A DNA stretch of 64,000 bases from Filimonas zeae (GTDB taxonomy: Bacteria > Bacteroidota > Bacteroidia > Chitinophagales > Chitinophagaceae): positions 1,054,001 through 1,118,000 of the forward strand of contig NZ_BMIB01000003.1 of NCBI RefSeq assembly GCF_014641615.1. The letters run 5' to 3'. Positions 26,412 through 33,954 of the stretch are shown piece after piece. The position numbers and the translations under genes were made by a program. The notes under the pieces are model-generated. The model saw nothing but the letters and a program-made list of their open reading frames with translations, was not told the origin of the DNA and did no database searches. Numbering within the stretch: the stretch's first letter is position 1; each line of letters begins with the position of its first letter.

Positions 26412-26756
26412 TTAAAATTTAAAGGGATACTTTAGCCATATCAGCAGCAGTGGCAGACATAGAAAAGGAATTTCAATCAGCGCTGTTTTTACATTACCTG
26501 CCCGTAAGCTAAAAGCCATAATCAGCAGAATGATAACCGCATTCAACACATTGGCCACAAAAAACGTTTGCGGAAAAAGCAGCAACAGGCCAACGGCAAT
26601 GGACAGCGCCCCTACCACAGGCACAAAGCTTTTGGTAATTCCCAGATCAGCCATCATTTTAGCCTGCTGCGGCGTAGGTGGCTGAAAAGCATCCCAACCA
26701 TGTTTCAGACTCAGAAATGCCGATACCAGCAATAATACAATGCTTACTATTTTCAT
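26412..26756 (-). CDS. DoxX-like membrane protein
   Basis: A 114-residue protein with four hydrophobic segments (MKIVSIVLLLVSAFLSL; FVPVVGALSIAVGLLLLF; FFVANVLNAVIILLIMAF; IPFLCLPLLLIWL). The second segment pattern 'L-x-x-A-V-G-L-L-L-L-F-P' is typical of DoxX/DoxD-like proteins. The function is not defined; some members support quinone- or thiol-linked redox steps. It lies between the SDR and AraC genes in a compact operon. Confidence 0.78.
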   Translation of the reverse strand: MKIVSIVLLLVSAFLSLKHGWDAFQPPTPQQAKMMADLGITKSFVPVVGALSIAVGLLLLFPQTFFVANVLNAVIILLIMAFSLRAGNVKTALIEIPFLCLPLLLIWLKYPFKF

Positions 26757-26767
26757 AAGTAATTAGT

Positions 26768-27559
26768 TTAGCGGTTAAGAGATGGCTGTGCGTACATTTG
26801 CTGCGCCCCCATTTTACCTGCAAAGGAAAGCATAGCACCGGGAAAAAACCTTATTACATACCTGAGTACCTTAAAAAGGCCGGGGTAAATTTCGTAAGTA
26901 TCCTTTTTCATGCCTTTAAGGGCTTGATCTATAATCTTATCCGCTGGCATCAGCATTTTCGGGTTAAAACCATCCACCTCTTTAAACTGATCATTCAAAG
27001 GTGTGGGCGAGCCGGGTGCCACCAGTTCAAACACCTTTACTCCTGTGTTTTTTAACTGTACGCGTAAGGCCTGGGTAAAGAAGCGTAGCCCCGCTTTACT
27101 GGCGCTATACACCGGCGTTAGTGGCATGGGCATAAGCGCAATACCGGAGGTTACATTGAGTATGGCTGCATTTTTTTGTCGTTTGAGGTGTGGCAGAAAC
27201 TGCTCCGTCATGCGTATAGGGCCCATGAGGTTAATCTCTATTTCGCGGGTAAGGTCTGTAGCCTGCTCCGGCTGCTGCATAATCAGCTTACGCATTTCTC
27301 CTGCATTGTTAATGAGTATGTTTAATGCAGGAAACTGATGGGTAACCTGCCGGTACAGGCGGGCAATATCTTCCGGGTTTCTTACATCACTTTGTATAAT
27401 ATGTACTGCCGGCAGTTTCTGCCGGGTTTCTCTCAGCTTTTCGGCATTGCGGCCGGTAATGATTACGGTGTTGCCCAGCGCAATAAACCGGGCGGCAAAC
27501 CCATAACCGAAACCACTGGTGCCGCCGGTAATGAGGATAGTGTTGTTTTGAAGATGCAT
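26768..27559 (-). CDS. Short-chain dehydrogenase/reductase (DltE-like)
   Basis: The start MHLQNNTILITGG is chosen because the Rossmann strand follows immediately (263 residues). Cofactor motif TGGTSGFGYGFA; NNAG (LINNAGEMRK); catalytic Ser in NVTSGIAL; Tyr-x-x-x-Lys in YSASKAG. This is a classical SDR, closest to DltE/YqjQ-like oxidoreductases. First gene of the SDR-DoxX-AraC operon; the 65-bp repeat array and TTGTAC-rich sequence lie upstream of its start. Confidence 0.93.
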   Translation of the reverse strand: MHLQNNTILITGGTSGFGYGFAARFIALGNTVIITGRNAEKLRETRQKLPAVHIIQSDVRNPEDIARLYRQVTHQFPALNILINNAGEMRKLIMQQPEQATDLTREIEINLMGPIRMTEQFLPHLKRQKNAAILNVTSGIALMPMPLTPVYSASKAGLRFFTQALRVQLKNTGVKVFELVAPGSPTPLNDQFKEVDGFNPKMLMPADKIIDQALKGMKKDTYEIYPGLFKVLRYVIRFFPGAMLSFAGKMGAQQMYAQPSLNR

Positions 27560-27948
27560 GATGAATGATTTTGATAGCACAAAAATCGGTGGCTGCCGGA
27601 GGACGGATGTAGGCGAAAGGCGGAATATTGTAGTGAAAAGGGAGTATTCAGAATGGCTTTTGTAAGTAAAACAGAAAGAACTGCTTTTACTCCGTTACGG
27701 GTGGTGTGTAGCGATTGTTCAGGAAGAGTGAACTTTGCAGAGGCAAAGATGTTTCTTCAGTAGCTGTTTGCAATACTGCGGGTGTCACCCGATGGCCGTA
27801 CAGGAGTTTCGGGTAGCAAAATTGTTAGCGTAGCCAGCTGTCCGCCTGCTATACATACAACAAGCGTTTGCAAAATGCTGAACGTACAACACATTTGTAT
27901 AGTTGTACAACACAGCCAGGGAGTACTTTCTTTCTGCTATGCAACACT
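27560..27948. promoter_or_regulatory. Upstream region of the SDR operon with TTGTAC/GTACAA motifs
   Basis: No credible gene. Near the tandem array it carries two copies of GTACAACACA (27884-27893 and 27905-27914) 21 bp apart, that is two helical turns, the second forming the palindrome GTTGTACAAC at 27902-27911. The same TTGTAC hexamer occurs twice in every unit of the adjoining array. Confidence 0.35.
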
Positions 27949-28387
27949 TACATGGGGTTGCGCTTGTTGTACCGCGCGCTCCGGGTGTACTATACAACCC
28001 TTTGTACAGTACATACACGGGGTTGTGCTTGTTGTACCGCGCACTCCGGGTGGACTATACAAGCCCTTGTACAGTACATACACGGGGTTGTGCTTGTTGT
28101 ACCGCGCACTCCGGGTGGACTATACAAGCCCTTGTACAGTACATACATGGGGTTGCGCTTGTTGTACCGCGCACTCCGGGTGGACTATACAAGCCCTTGT
28201 ACAGTACATACACAGGGTTGCGCTTGTTGTACCGCGCACTCCGGGTGGACTATACAAGCCCTTGTACAGTACATACACAGGGTTGCGCTTGTTGTACCGC
28301 GCACTCCGGGTGGACTATACAAGCCCTTGTACAGTACATACACAGGGTTGCGCCTGTTGTACCGCGCACTCCGGGTGGACTATACAA
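27949..28387. repeat. 65-bp tandem repeat array, about 6.75 units
   Basis: The period is exactly 65 bp: the phrase CTTGTTGTACCGCGC recurs at 27963, 28028, 28093, 28158, 28223, 28288 and (with T to C, CCTG) 28353. Units are near identical; differences change gradually along the array (CGGGGTTGTG on the left, TGGGGTTGCG in the middle, CAGGGTTGCG on the right), as expected from slippage or unequal exchange. Each unit contains an inverted repeat TACAAG-CC-CTTGTA and GTACAGTAC. The leftmost unit has two changes inside that repeat but keeps the TACAA/TTGTA arms. All three plus-strand frames are open through the array, which is a by-product of the repeat sequence. There are no spacers, so it is not a CRISPR. 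Confidence 0.95.
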
Positions 28388-28428
28388 ATGCCATGTATGT
28401 AGCACAAATACCCGCGTCAGCTACCCGC

Positions 28429-29400
28429 TCAGGGCCTATGATACTTCATCCGGTAATCCAGAGGCGGCACCCCTGTAACGCGTTTAAACACTTCCCTGAA
28501 GGCTTTTACATCAGTATATCCCACATCGTACATTACCTCGGCAATAGTTTTGCGGCTGGTTTCAAATGCTTTTTTGGCGGCCTCTACCTTAACGCGCTGT
28601 GCGTATTCTATAGGGGTATTGCCAGTGGCTTTAATAAACCGCCGGTCAAAGTTGCGCCTGCCAACGGCAAAGCGGGATGCCAGCGCTTCAATGGAAATCA
28701 TATCCCGGAAATGGGTTTCTATGTAGTCCTGCGCCTGTTTTATTACTTCATCCGCATGCTCCTTCTGCCCTTTAAAAATAATAAAAGGCTGCTGGCTGTG
28801 TCTGTCTATTTCAATCTGAAACACTTTGGAGCAGAAAATGGCAGTTTCGCGGTCAAAGTATTTCTCTACCAGGTAAATAATCAGGTGGAGAAAGCTATAG
28901 GCGCCGCCATTGGTATAAATGCCACTCTCGTCCGTTATCAGCTTATCTTTCTGCACATCCACTTCCGGATACAGATTACCAAACGTGCCGGCAAAGGCCC
29001 AGTGGGTGCTGCAGGTTTTACCATTCAATAACCCGGTTGCTGCCAGCAAAAATGCACCGGTACACACACTGGCCAGTTCTGCCCCGTTGGCATACTGCAC
29101 TTTCAGCCATTCTATTACCGGTTGGTTGCCCGCTAAAGCGGCCTTATAGTTGTGATTGAGAGAGGGAATAATAACCAGGTGAGTTTGGGCTATATCTGCA
29201 ATATGTACGTGTGGCTTTACTGAAAACAGGCCCCCATGAAAATCCACGCTGGGCGATATGCCAGCCAACTGAATATGATACGGTGTGCAATGCCGGTTTT
29301 CCTTCCAATAGCTGTTTGCCCGGGTGAGTATTTTATATGCACCGGCTATGCTGCTGATATTATTTTCGCCATCGGGTACCAGAATGGTAATATGCTTCAT
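28429..29400 (-). CDS. GlxA-type transcriptional regulator (DJ-1/PfpI domain plus AraC HTH)
   Basis: The start MKHITILVPDGENN is chosen because the DJ-1 fold begins there (323 residues). The amidotransferase-like domain covers ~1-190 with the Cys elbow in ASVCTGAFLLAATGLL. The AraC HTH is at the C-terminus (ALASRFAVGRRNFDRRFIKA, TIAEVMYDVGYTDVKAFREVF, GVPPLDYRMKYH). Such regulators often respond to nitrogen compounds or choline-type metabolites. The gene ends next to the 65-bp array; divergent to it is an SRPBCC gene that it may control. Confidence 0.93.
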   Translation of the reverse strand: MKHITILVPDGENNISSIAGAYKILTRANSYWKENRHCTPYHIQLAGISPSVDFHGGLFSVKPHVHIADIAQTHLVIIPSLNHNYKAALAGNQPVIEWLKVQYANGAELASVCTGAFLLAATGLLNGKTCSTHWAFAGTFGNLYPEVDVQKDKLITDESGIYTNGGAYSFLHLIIYLVEKYFDRETAIFCSKVFQIEIDRHSQQPFIIFKGQKEHADEVIKQAQDYIETHFRDMISIEALASRFAVGRRNFDRRFIKATGNTPIEYAQRVKVEAAKKAFETSRKTIAEVMYDVGYTDVKAFREVFKRVTGVPPLDYRMKYHRP

Positions 29401-29513
29401 AATACCTTTAAAGATAGCGCAATATGGCTGTCCATATAGCCCCCTCATATTGTCTATATGGTACTGTGTATGCTAAGATAGTTACCGGTAAGTTTGACAA
29501 AAAAATAGCACTT

Positions 29514-29960
29514 ATGGCAAATATCTTACACAGAATAGGCGTAAAAACATCCTCTGCAGAGCAGGTGTATGCGGCACTAACCAGCCGTAACGGGCTTGCC
29601 GGCTGGTGGACGAATAACACTACCGGTGAAGGCAATGCAGTGGGCAACACCATTCAATTTCGTTTTGGAGCAGGCGGTTTTGATATGAAAGTAATTGAAT
29701 TGCAGGCACCCGTACTGGTTGTATGGGAAGTGGTGGATGGCCCGGAAGAATGGCAGGGAACTAAGATACGGTTTGAGCTAAAACCAGACGGTGAATATGT
29801 GATAGTGCTTTTTAGCCACCTGAACTGGCAAACGCCCAATGAGTTTATGCACCACTGCAGCACCAAATGGGCTATTTTTCTGATGAGCCTGAAGCAACTG
29901 GTAGAAACAGGCGAGGGAAATCCTGATCCTTACGATATAAAAATAGACAACTGGAACTAG
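29514..29960 (+). CDS. SRPBCC (AHSA1/START-like) domain protein
   Basis: 148 residues when started at MANILHRIGVKTSS, where the fold begins. The AHSA1 pattern is clear: SAEQVYAALTSRNGLAGWWT, then FRFGAGGFDMKVIELQAPVLVVWEV, LKPDGEYVIVLFSHLNW and the C-terminal helix WAIFLMSLKQLVETGEG. These proteins have a helix-grip fold with a hydrophobic pocket; the ligand is unknown. Divergent from the GlxA-type regulator with a 113-bp shared promoter region. Confidence 0.9.
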   Translation: MANILHRIGVKTSSAEQVYAALTSRNGLAGWWTNNTTGEGNAVGNTIQFRFGAGGFDMKVIELQAPVLVVWEVVDGPEEWQGTKIRFELKPDGEYVIVLFSHLNWQTPNEFMHHCSTKWAIFLMSLKQLVETGEGNPDPYDIKIDNWN

Positions 29961-30006
29961 GAAACCTTTGAGGAAAAGCTACCGACAGGCAGGCTTTATG
30001 TACAAT

Positions 30007-30043
30007 ATGCCCTGAAAATCTGCGCCGGCAGGTTTCAGGGCAT
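30007..30043. terminator. Bidirectional hairpin terminator
   Basis: Perfect 11-bp arms (30007-30017 ATGCCCTGAAA; 30033-30043 its complement) with a 15-base loop, between the convergent SRPBCC gene and the small hypothetical gene. Confidence 0.7.
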
Positions 30044-30069
30044 GTTAAAATATTATACAGGTATTTTAT

Positions 30070-30384
30070 CTAGCAAGCCCGCTCAAACATGGGGTTAGCT
30101 GCCAGTAACTGGTCTATTTTATCTATACTTCCCGCGTTTCTGCGAAACACGATGCGGGAGTGGTTATGCACATCTTTCTGAAGCAGAAAATGTCCCAGAT
30201 CGCTGTTAACATCCACAATCATTTCATTGTTTTTCCACAGTTCACATATGTTACTGATGGTAGGCCGTACACTACTGAGGGCGTTAAATACGTTACTTAA
30301 TATGCCATCACTCTCCGTGCCTTTGTAAAATTCAATTAACGCTTCGCCTGAATTATACGCTTTTCTGTAGTAGTATTTATGCAT
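30070..30384 (-). CDS. Hypothetical protein, 104 residues
   Basis: A small soluble protein beginning MHKYYYRKAYNSG. It contains IEFYKGTESDGILSNVFNAL and SDLGHFLLQKDVHN, without signal peptide, membrane segment or known motif. The gene is flanked by a terminator on its 3' side and shares a 240-bp divergent promoter region, with a perfect inverted repeat, with the nuclease-toxin-like gene. An immunity role would be speculation; it is simply the nearest gene. Confidence 0.65.
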   Translation of the reverse strand: MHKYYYRKAYNSGEALIEFYKGTESDGILSNVFNALSSVRPTISNICELWKNNEMIVDVNSDLGHFLLQKDVHNHSRIVFRRNAGSIDKIDQLLAANPMFERAC

Positions 30385-30461
30385 GCTGTTACCGTTTTTT
30401 GAGGTGGTAAAAGTAGCAGGCTTTGCTTTGAAATGAAAATATGCAGCACACAGAATATCAC

Positions 30462-30502
30462 CATTTTATCCAGCCCCCTGAGATAAAGGAGTGGATAAAA
30501 TG
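30462..30502. promoter_or_regulatory. Perfect inverted repeat, candidate operator
   Basis: CATTTTATCCA (30462-30472) and TGGATAAAATG (30492-30502) are perfect 11-bp arms 30 bp apart centre to centre, in the divergent region between the 104-residue hypothetical gene and the toxin-like gene. The spacing of about three helical turns suits a dimeric regulator; a stem-loop in a transcript is the alternative. Confidence 0.45.
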
Positions 30503-30624
30503 TGAATTCCCTTTATTGTATATAACCCCATCTGGCTATTTATAACGGCTCAAAAGGCATCAAACATGCAATTTTTGATTATCTTAATTTTTATTACTAT
30601 TTTTTGAACAGCAAACCTCCTTAA

Positions 30625-32043
30625 ATGAAAACAGCCCAACAACAACCTATTCAGCAGCAACAGGGAATTGCCGGCAAAACGGGTTACTCCATTAATCCTG
30701 TACAACTATTGAAAGAGAAATCTGCACACACTGCCGTTGCTGTAACGGGCTATAATCCCCTGCAACTTCTTGCAACACAATTAACATATAGCAGCAGGCA
30801 GTCTGCTTCAGCTAATGACAACTCCGTTTTACAACGGAAAGTGAGCGATCTCACCCTGACTCCTGACAGCAATGAAGACACCATACTTGAAGTACTAAAA
30901 AAGAAGCCCTTTAAGGGCGTGTATGCGCTGCCGAACGAATTTAAAAAAGTACCGCGGAAAGGATCAGCACAATTTGACCGCGCCCGGATGGCTACCGCCA
31001 CACTCAGTGCGCAAAGCAGTACCAAAAGGGGAAGTGCCACTGGAGATTATAAAGATGTGGGAGCACTGGCACGTTGGGAAAAGCTGGCATCAAGCCACGA
31101 TTTATCGGAAAAAACCATAGACACCGGACACCTTATTGCCGATGAATTTTTTGACGATGATCAGAAGGCCGAAGCGTACGAAGCCGCTAACCTGGCCCCT
31201 CAGAATGCGCAGTTTAATGAAGAAGCATACCGGAGAGATGTGGAGGTGCCGGCCTCTGCGTGGCTGGCAGAGGGGTACACAGTAAAAGCCAATATTGCAC
31301 TGGATTACGCAGATGACAAACTAAAGTTTCCCATTGATGTTCTTGTAGAAAGGGGGGCATTAACGGTGTTGAATTTACCTGAACATAACAGGAACCTGAC
31401 AAAGGGGGTATTGGTAACAGTGCCCAGGAGAATGCCTACAAACTGGAACCCTAAAGTAGAAATTGATGCTTCGGTGCCCCAAATTAAACCGAAAGCAAGT
31501 AAAAAAAGGAAAAGGAGCGATAAAACTACGGCTGTTCCTGTGGCAGCAGTAGTTCCACATAATGTGAACAGGGAGTATTTTACCAGTAAGGTGCCTTTTA
31601 GCGGGCATACGATAACGCATAACAGCAAATTAATAGACCGTACTTACAAACAGGGACATAATGCCGAAGACCCTCGTGGTATCAGAAACCCGGCAAGAAT
31701 AGGATCTGATCCGGAAAGTGGCAACTATACCTCGCGGCAAAAGGAACGCGCAAAAAAGACCATAGCAAGAAGCAGGAGAATGAAAATACTGGAGCAGGCG
31801 CAAACTGTAATAGCGGAAAACCCTCCCTCCAAAATAAGGAAACTGGATGATAACGCTTTACTCGGTAAGATAACATTGCTGATACTAAACCAGCCGGCAG
31901 ACACACCTATCAAAACTATTATTAAAAAAGTAAAAGCCGAGTTTGAGAGTGCAGGGTTTACAAAATATGACCTGGGCGATTTTGGAGATACAATGGAAGA
32001 AGTTTTTTCAGAAGACGAAGATCCTGATAACACTACATTATAG
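30625..32043 (+). CDS. Putative nuclease toxin/effector with injection-system-type leader
   Basis: A 472-residue protein with no signal peptide. Residues 1-72 are Gln-rich with two 'N-P-(V/L)-Q-L-L' segments (24-29, 44-49) and end in VLQRKV, resembling the leader of proteins linked to extracellular contractile injection systems. Residues ~115-250 look like a DNA/RNA non-specific endonuclease: DTGHLIADEFF (candidate catalytic His169), then NLAPQNAQFNEEAYRRDVE (189-207), matching the family order D-R-G-H ... N-x-x-P-Q ... N. A basic tract (KKRKR, 293-297) resembles a nuclear localisation signal. The C-terminus is charged and ends in an acidic tail. No secretion structure genes are in the window and no immunity gene is identified. 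Cleavage activity is inferred. Confidence 0.65.
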   Translation: MKTAQQQPIQQQQGIAGKTGYSINPVQLLKEKSAHTAVAVTGYNPLQLLATQLTYSSRQSASANDNSVLQRKVSDLTLTPDSNEDTILEVLKKKPFKGVYALPNEFKKVPRKGSAQFDRARMATATLSAQSSTKRGSATGDYKDVGALARWEKLASSHDLSEKTIDTGHLIADEFFDDDQKAEAYEAANLAPQNAQFNEEAYRRDVEVPASAWLAEGYTVKANIALDYADDKLKFPIDVLVERGALTVLNLPEHNRNLTKGVLVTVPRRMPTNWNPKVEIDASVPQIKPKASKKRKRSDKTTAVPVAAVVPHNVNREYFTSKVPFSGHTITHNSKLIDRTYKQGHNAEDPRGIRNPARIGSDPESGNYTSRQKERAKKTIARSRRMKILEQAQTVIAENPPSKIRKLDDNALLGKITLLILNQPADTPIKTIIKKVKAEFESAGFTKYDLGDFGDTMEEVFSEDEDPDNTTL

Positions 32044-32078
32044 GCCAGGCATTACAGTGTTTTTGTGTAAATACAGGA

Positions 32079-33206
32079 TTATTTAATGCTTATACTATAG
32101 ATACCAGCGAATTCCTTCGTTGGTGGTATACTCACCCCTATCAAACGGTAACCGCTCTCCGTACGCAGGAAATCAAAATGATTCTGCACCGTATTACCAT
32201 CAATAGTATAACTGTATACCAGCTGCATAACAGGATACCTCCATTCTTTTGCGTTGCCACAGTTATCAAAATACTGCTGCCATTCAGGCCCTTCATATAA
32301 ATACGGGTTCAGCCGCTCTTTAAAAACAGATAATTGGGCAGGATGGCTGTTTGCCTTTTGTAACGCAGTCTGCAGTACTGCAAAATTTTTACTTATAAAA
32401 GCAACCCGTTCCGTTTTTTCCCAACCATCTGCACCAAACCAAACAATGCTATCCTGCGCTGTAGCAGTCAGGCGCGCCTGGTTCAGGCCGGGCATTAAAC
32501 TGTCTGCAAACCAGGCATTAAATTCCTGCTCATAGTCCAGAAAAGAGTAATACAACCCATCAGTTGCTTTGAAATTCTTTCTCCTTTTATCCGTGGAAGG
32601 CGTGCGGTGCTTTTGCAGAGAATAAAAATTGAGTGTATGGCCGCTGGTAAATGCTGCGATCAGTACGTTATTTAATGTATCCAGCAATACTTCTCTGCCC
32701 CCCTTCCACGAAAAGTGTTCATGCGCATGTTTGGTAGCATCATTATCCCAGTATTCCTTTTTTGCATCCATCAAACCCGACAACATACCGTTTTTTACGT
32801 TTGACAAGGCATTGTACTGTGCAGGCACAGCCACCTGTCCTCTGCTGTTGAACAATCCGGCACGGTCTGTTTTTTTATCATGAAAGCGGATAAAGCCTTC
32901 ACATTCACAATCAGACGTGTTGTCATATATATACAAACTGTCTGTTCCGGTAATGCGCCCGCTTTTAGTAAGATAGTAGCTGTTCCACATGCCTTTGGTT
33001 TCTACAGTAACGGCTATAATATCATCAAACCGGTGGGCATAGGTTAAGCCGGAAAACTGAGGCGTTATCATTACATTGCCCCTGGCATCTTTATAACCAG
33101 TAAGAGAAGAATCGCCGTTGTAATACATATACCAGGTATTGCTATGCTGTGCTGTAAGCGAACTGATGCATAATGCAGACAAAAGAGCGGAGAATAGTAT
33201 TTTCAT
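32079..33206 (-). CDS. Secreted WG-repeat protein
   Basis: The start MKILFSALLSALCISS gives a signal peptide cleaved near LTAQH (375 residues); the frame extends 36 residues upstream without signal features. The N-terminal half contains WG-type beta repeats (TGYKDARGNVMITPQFSGLTYA, AGLFNSRGQVAVPAQYNAL), common in Bacteroidota surface or periplasmic proteins. The C-terminal half (about 240-375) is a separate domain with YEQEFNAWFADSLMPG and YSYTIDGNTVQNHFDFL. The function is unknown. It is convergent with the toxin-like gene, 35 bp apart. Confidence 0.75.
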   Translation of the reverse strand: MKILFSALLSALCISSLTAQHSNTWYMYYNGDSSLTGYKDARGNVMITPQFSGLTYAHRFDDIIAVTVETKGMWNSYYLTKSGRITGTDSLYIYDNTSDCECEGFIRFHDKKTDRAGLFNSRGQVAVPAQYNALSNVKNGMLSGLMDAKKEYWDNDATKHAHEHFSWKGGREVLLDTLNNVLIAAFTSGHTLNFYSLQKHRTPSTDKRRKNFKATDGLYYSFLDYEQEFNAWFADSLMPGLNQARLTATAQDSIVWFGADGWEKTERVAFISKNFAVLQTALQKANSHPAQLSVFKERLNPYLYEGPEWQQYFDNCGNAKEWRYPVMQLVYSYTIDGNTVQNHFDFLRTESGYRLIGVSIPPTKEFAGIYSISIK

Positions 33207-33348
33207 AGATGCGGGATTCGTTAAGTTAAAACAGAAGGTTAAAAATAGCCCCTTTTTTAGCATCGCTTTTGTTAAAAAGCACACACAAATATGCAACAAC
33301 ATTGTACCAAACACTTACATTTATGTAGCATAAGCACTCCTCTACCAC

Positions 33349-33954
33349 ATGCAAGCGAATGAAACCCACTGGACAAAACACAATGTACTTACCGGCCTGC
33401 AAACGATGCCCCCGGCAGAAACCTTGCTGCAGGCATTAGCTTTATGGGAGGGCCAACAAAAAACGCCGGGCCATGCGCTTGACCTGGGCAGCGGTGCGGG
33501 CATAGATACGGCCGCATTACTGCAACGGGGCTGGCAGGTTACGGCTGTAGACAAAGATGCAGGTAGCCTGGCCCTGTTACAGCAGCGTTTGGCAGGCGCA
33601 CCGGTGCAGGTGCTGCACAGCAGTTTTGAAAACATGCAACTGCCGGCAAACAACTGGCAACTGATTAATGCCAGCTTTTCGCTACCGTTCTGTACCGGTG
33701 CTGCCTTTGCCCGCACCTGGCAGCAGATAGTGCAGGCATTGCAGCCAGGTGGTTATTTCTGTGGCCATTTTTTTGGTGTAAACGATTCATGGAAAGAAAG
33801 ACCGGATGTAACCACACATTCCCGCCGGGAGGTAGATGCGCTGCTGAGCGGGTTTGAAATAACATGGCAGCGGGAGATTGAAAAAGAGGCACCGGCAGCA
33901 AACGGCAAAATTAAGCACTGGCATATTTTTGCTGTTTGCGCAAAGCGCCTGTAA
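33349..33954 (+). CDS. Class I SAM-dependent methyltransferase (TehB-like)
   Basis: A 201-residue cytoplasmic enzyme. Motif I is HALDLGSGAGIDTAALL (about 43-59), followed by an acidic end of strand 2 (VTAVDKDAGSLALL) and NASFSLPF, then the post-motif LQPGGYFCGHFFG. The TehB/tellurite-resistance-like group acts on small or metalloid substrates; the substrate here is unknown. The 3' end overlaps the convergent MATE gene by 44 bp, which is uncommon. Confidence 0.88.
   Translation: MQANETHWTKHNVLTGLQTMPPAETLLQALALWEGQQKTPGHALDLGSGAGIDTAALLQRGWQVTAVDKDAGSLALLQQRLAGAPVQVLHSSFENMQLPANNWQLINASFSLPFCTGAAFARTWQQIVQALQPGGYFCGHFFGVNDSWKERPDVTTHSRREVDALLSGFEITWQREIEKEAPAANGKIKHWHIFAVCAKRL

Noticed and set aside
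27949-28387. CRISPR array
   Set aside because: Units follow each other directly with no unique spacers, and no cas gene is present.
27782-29031. Long overlapping plus-strand open frames through the 65-bp repeats (up to 387 codons)
   Set aside because: The unit has no stop codon in any plus frame and 65 is not a multiple of three, so all frames stay open. The translation only cycles through the repeat and then runs antisense into the GlxA-type regulator.
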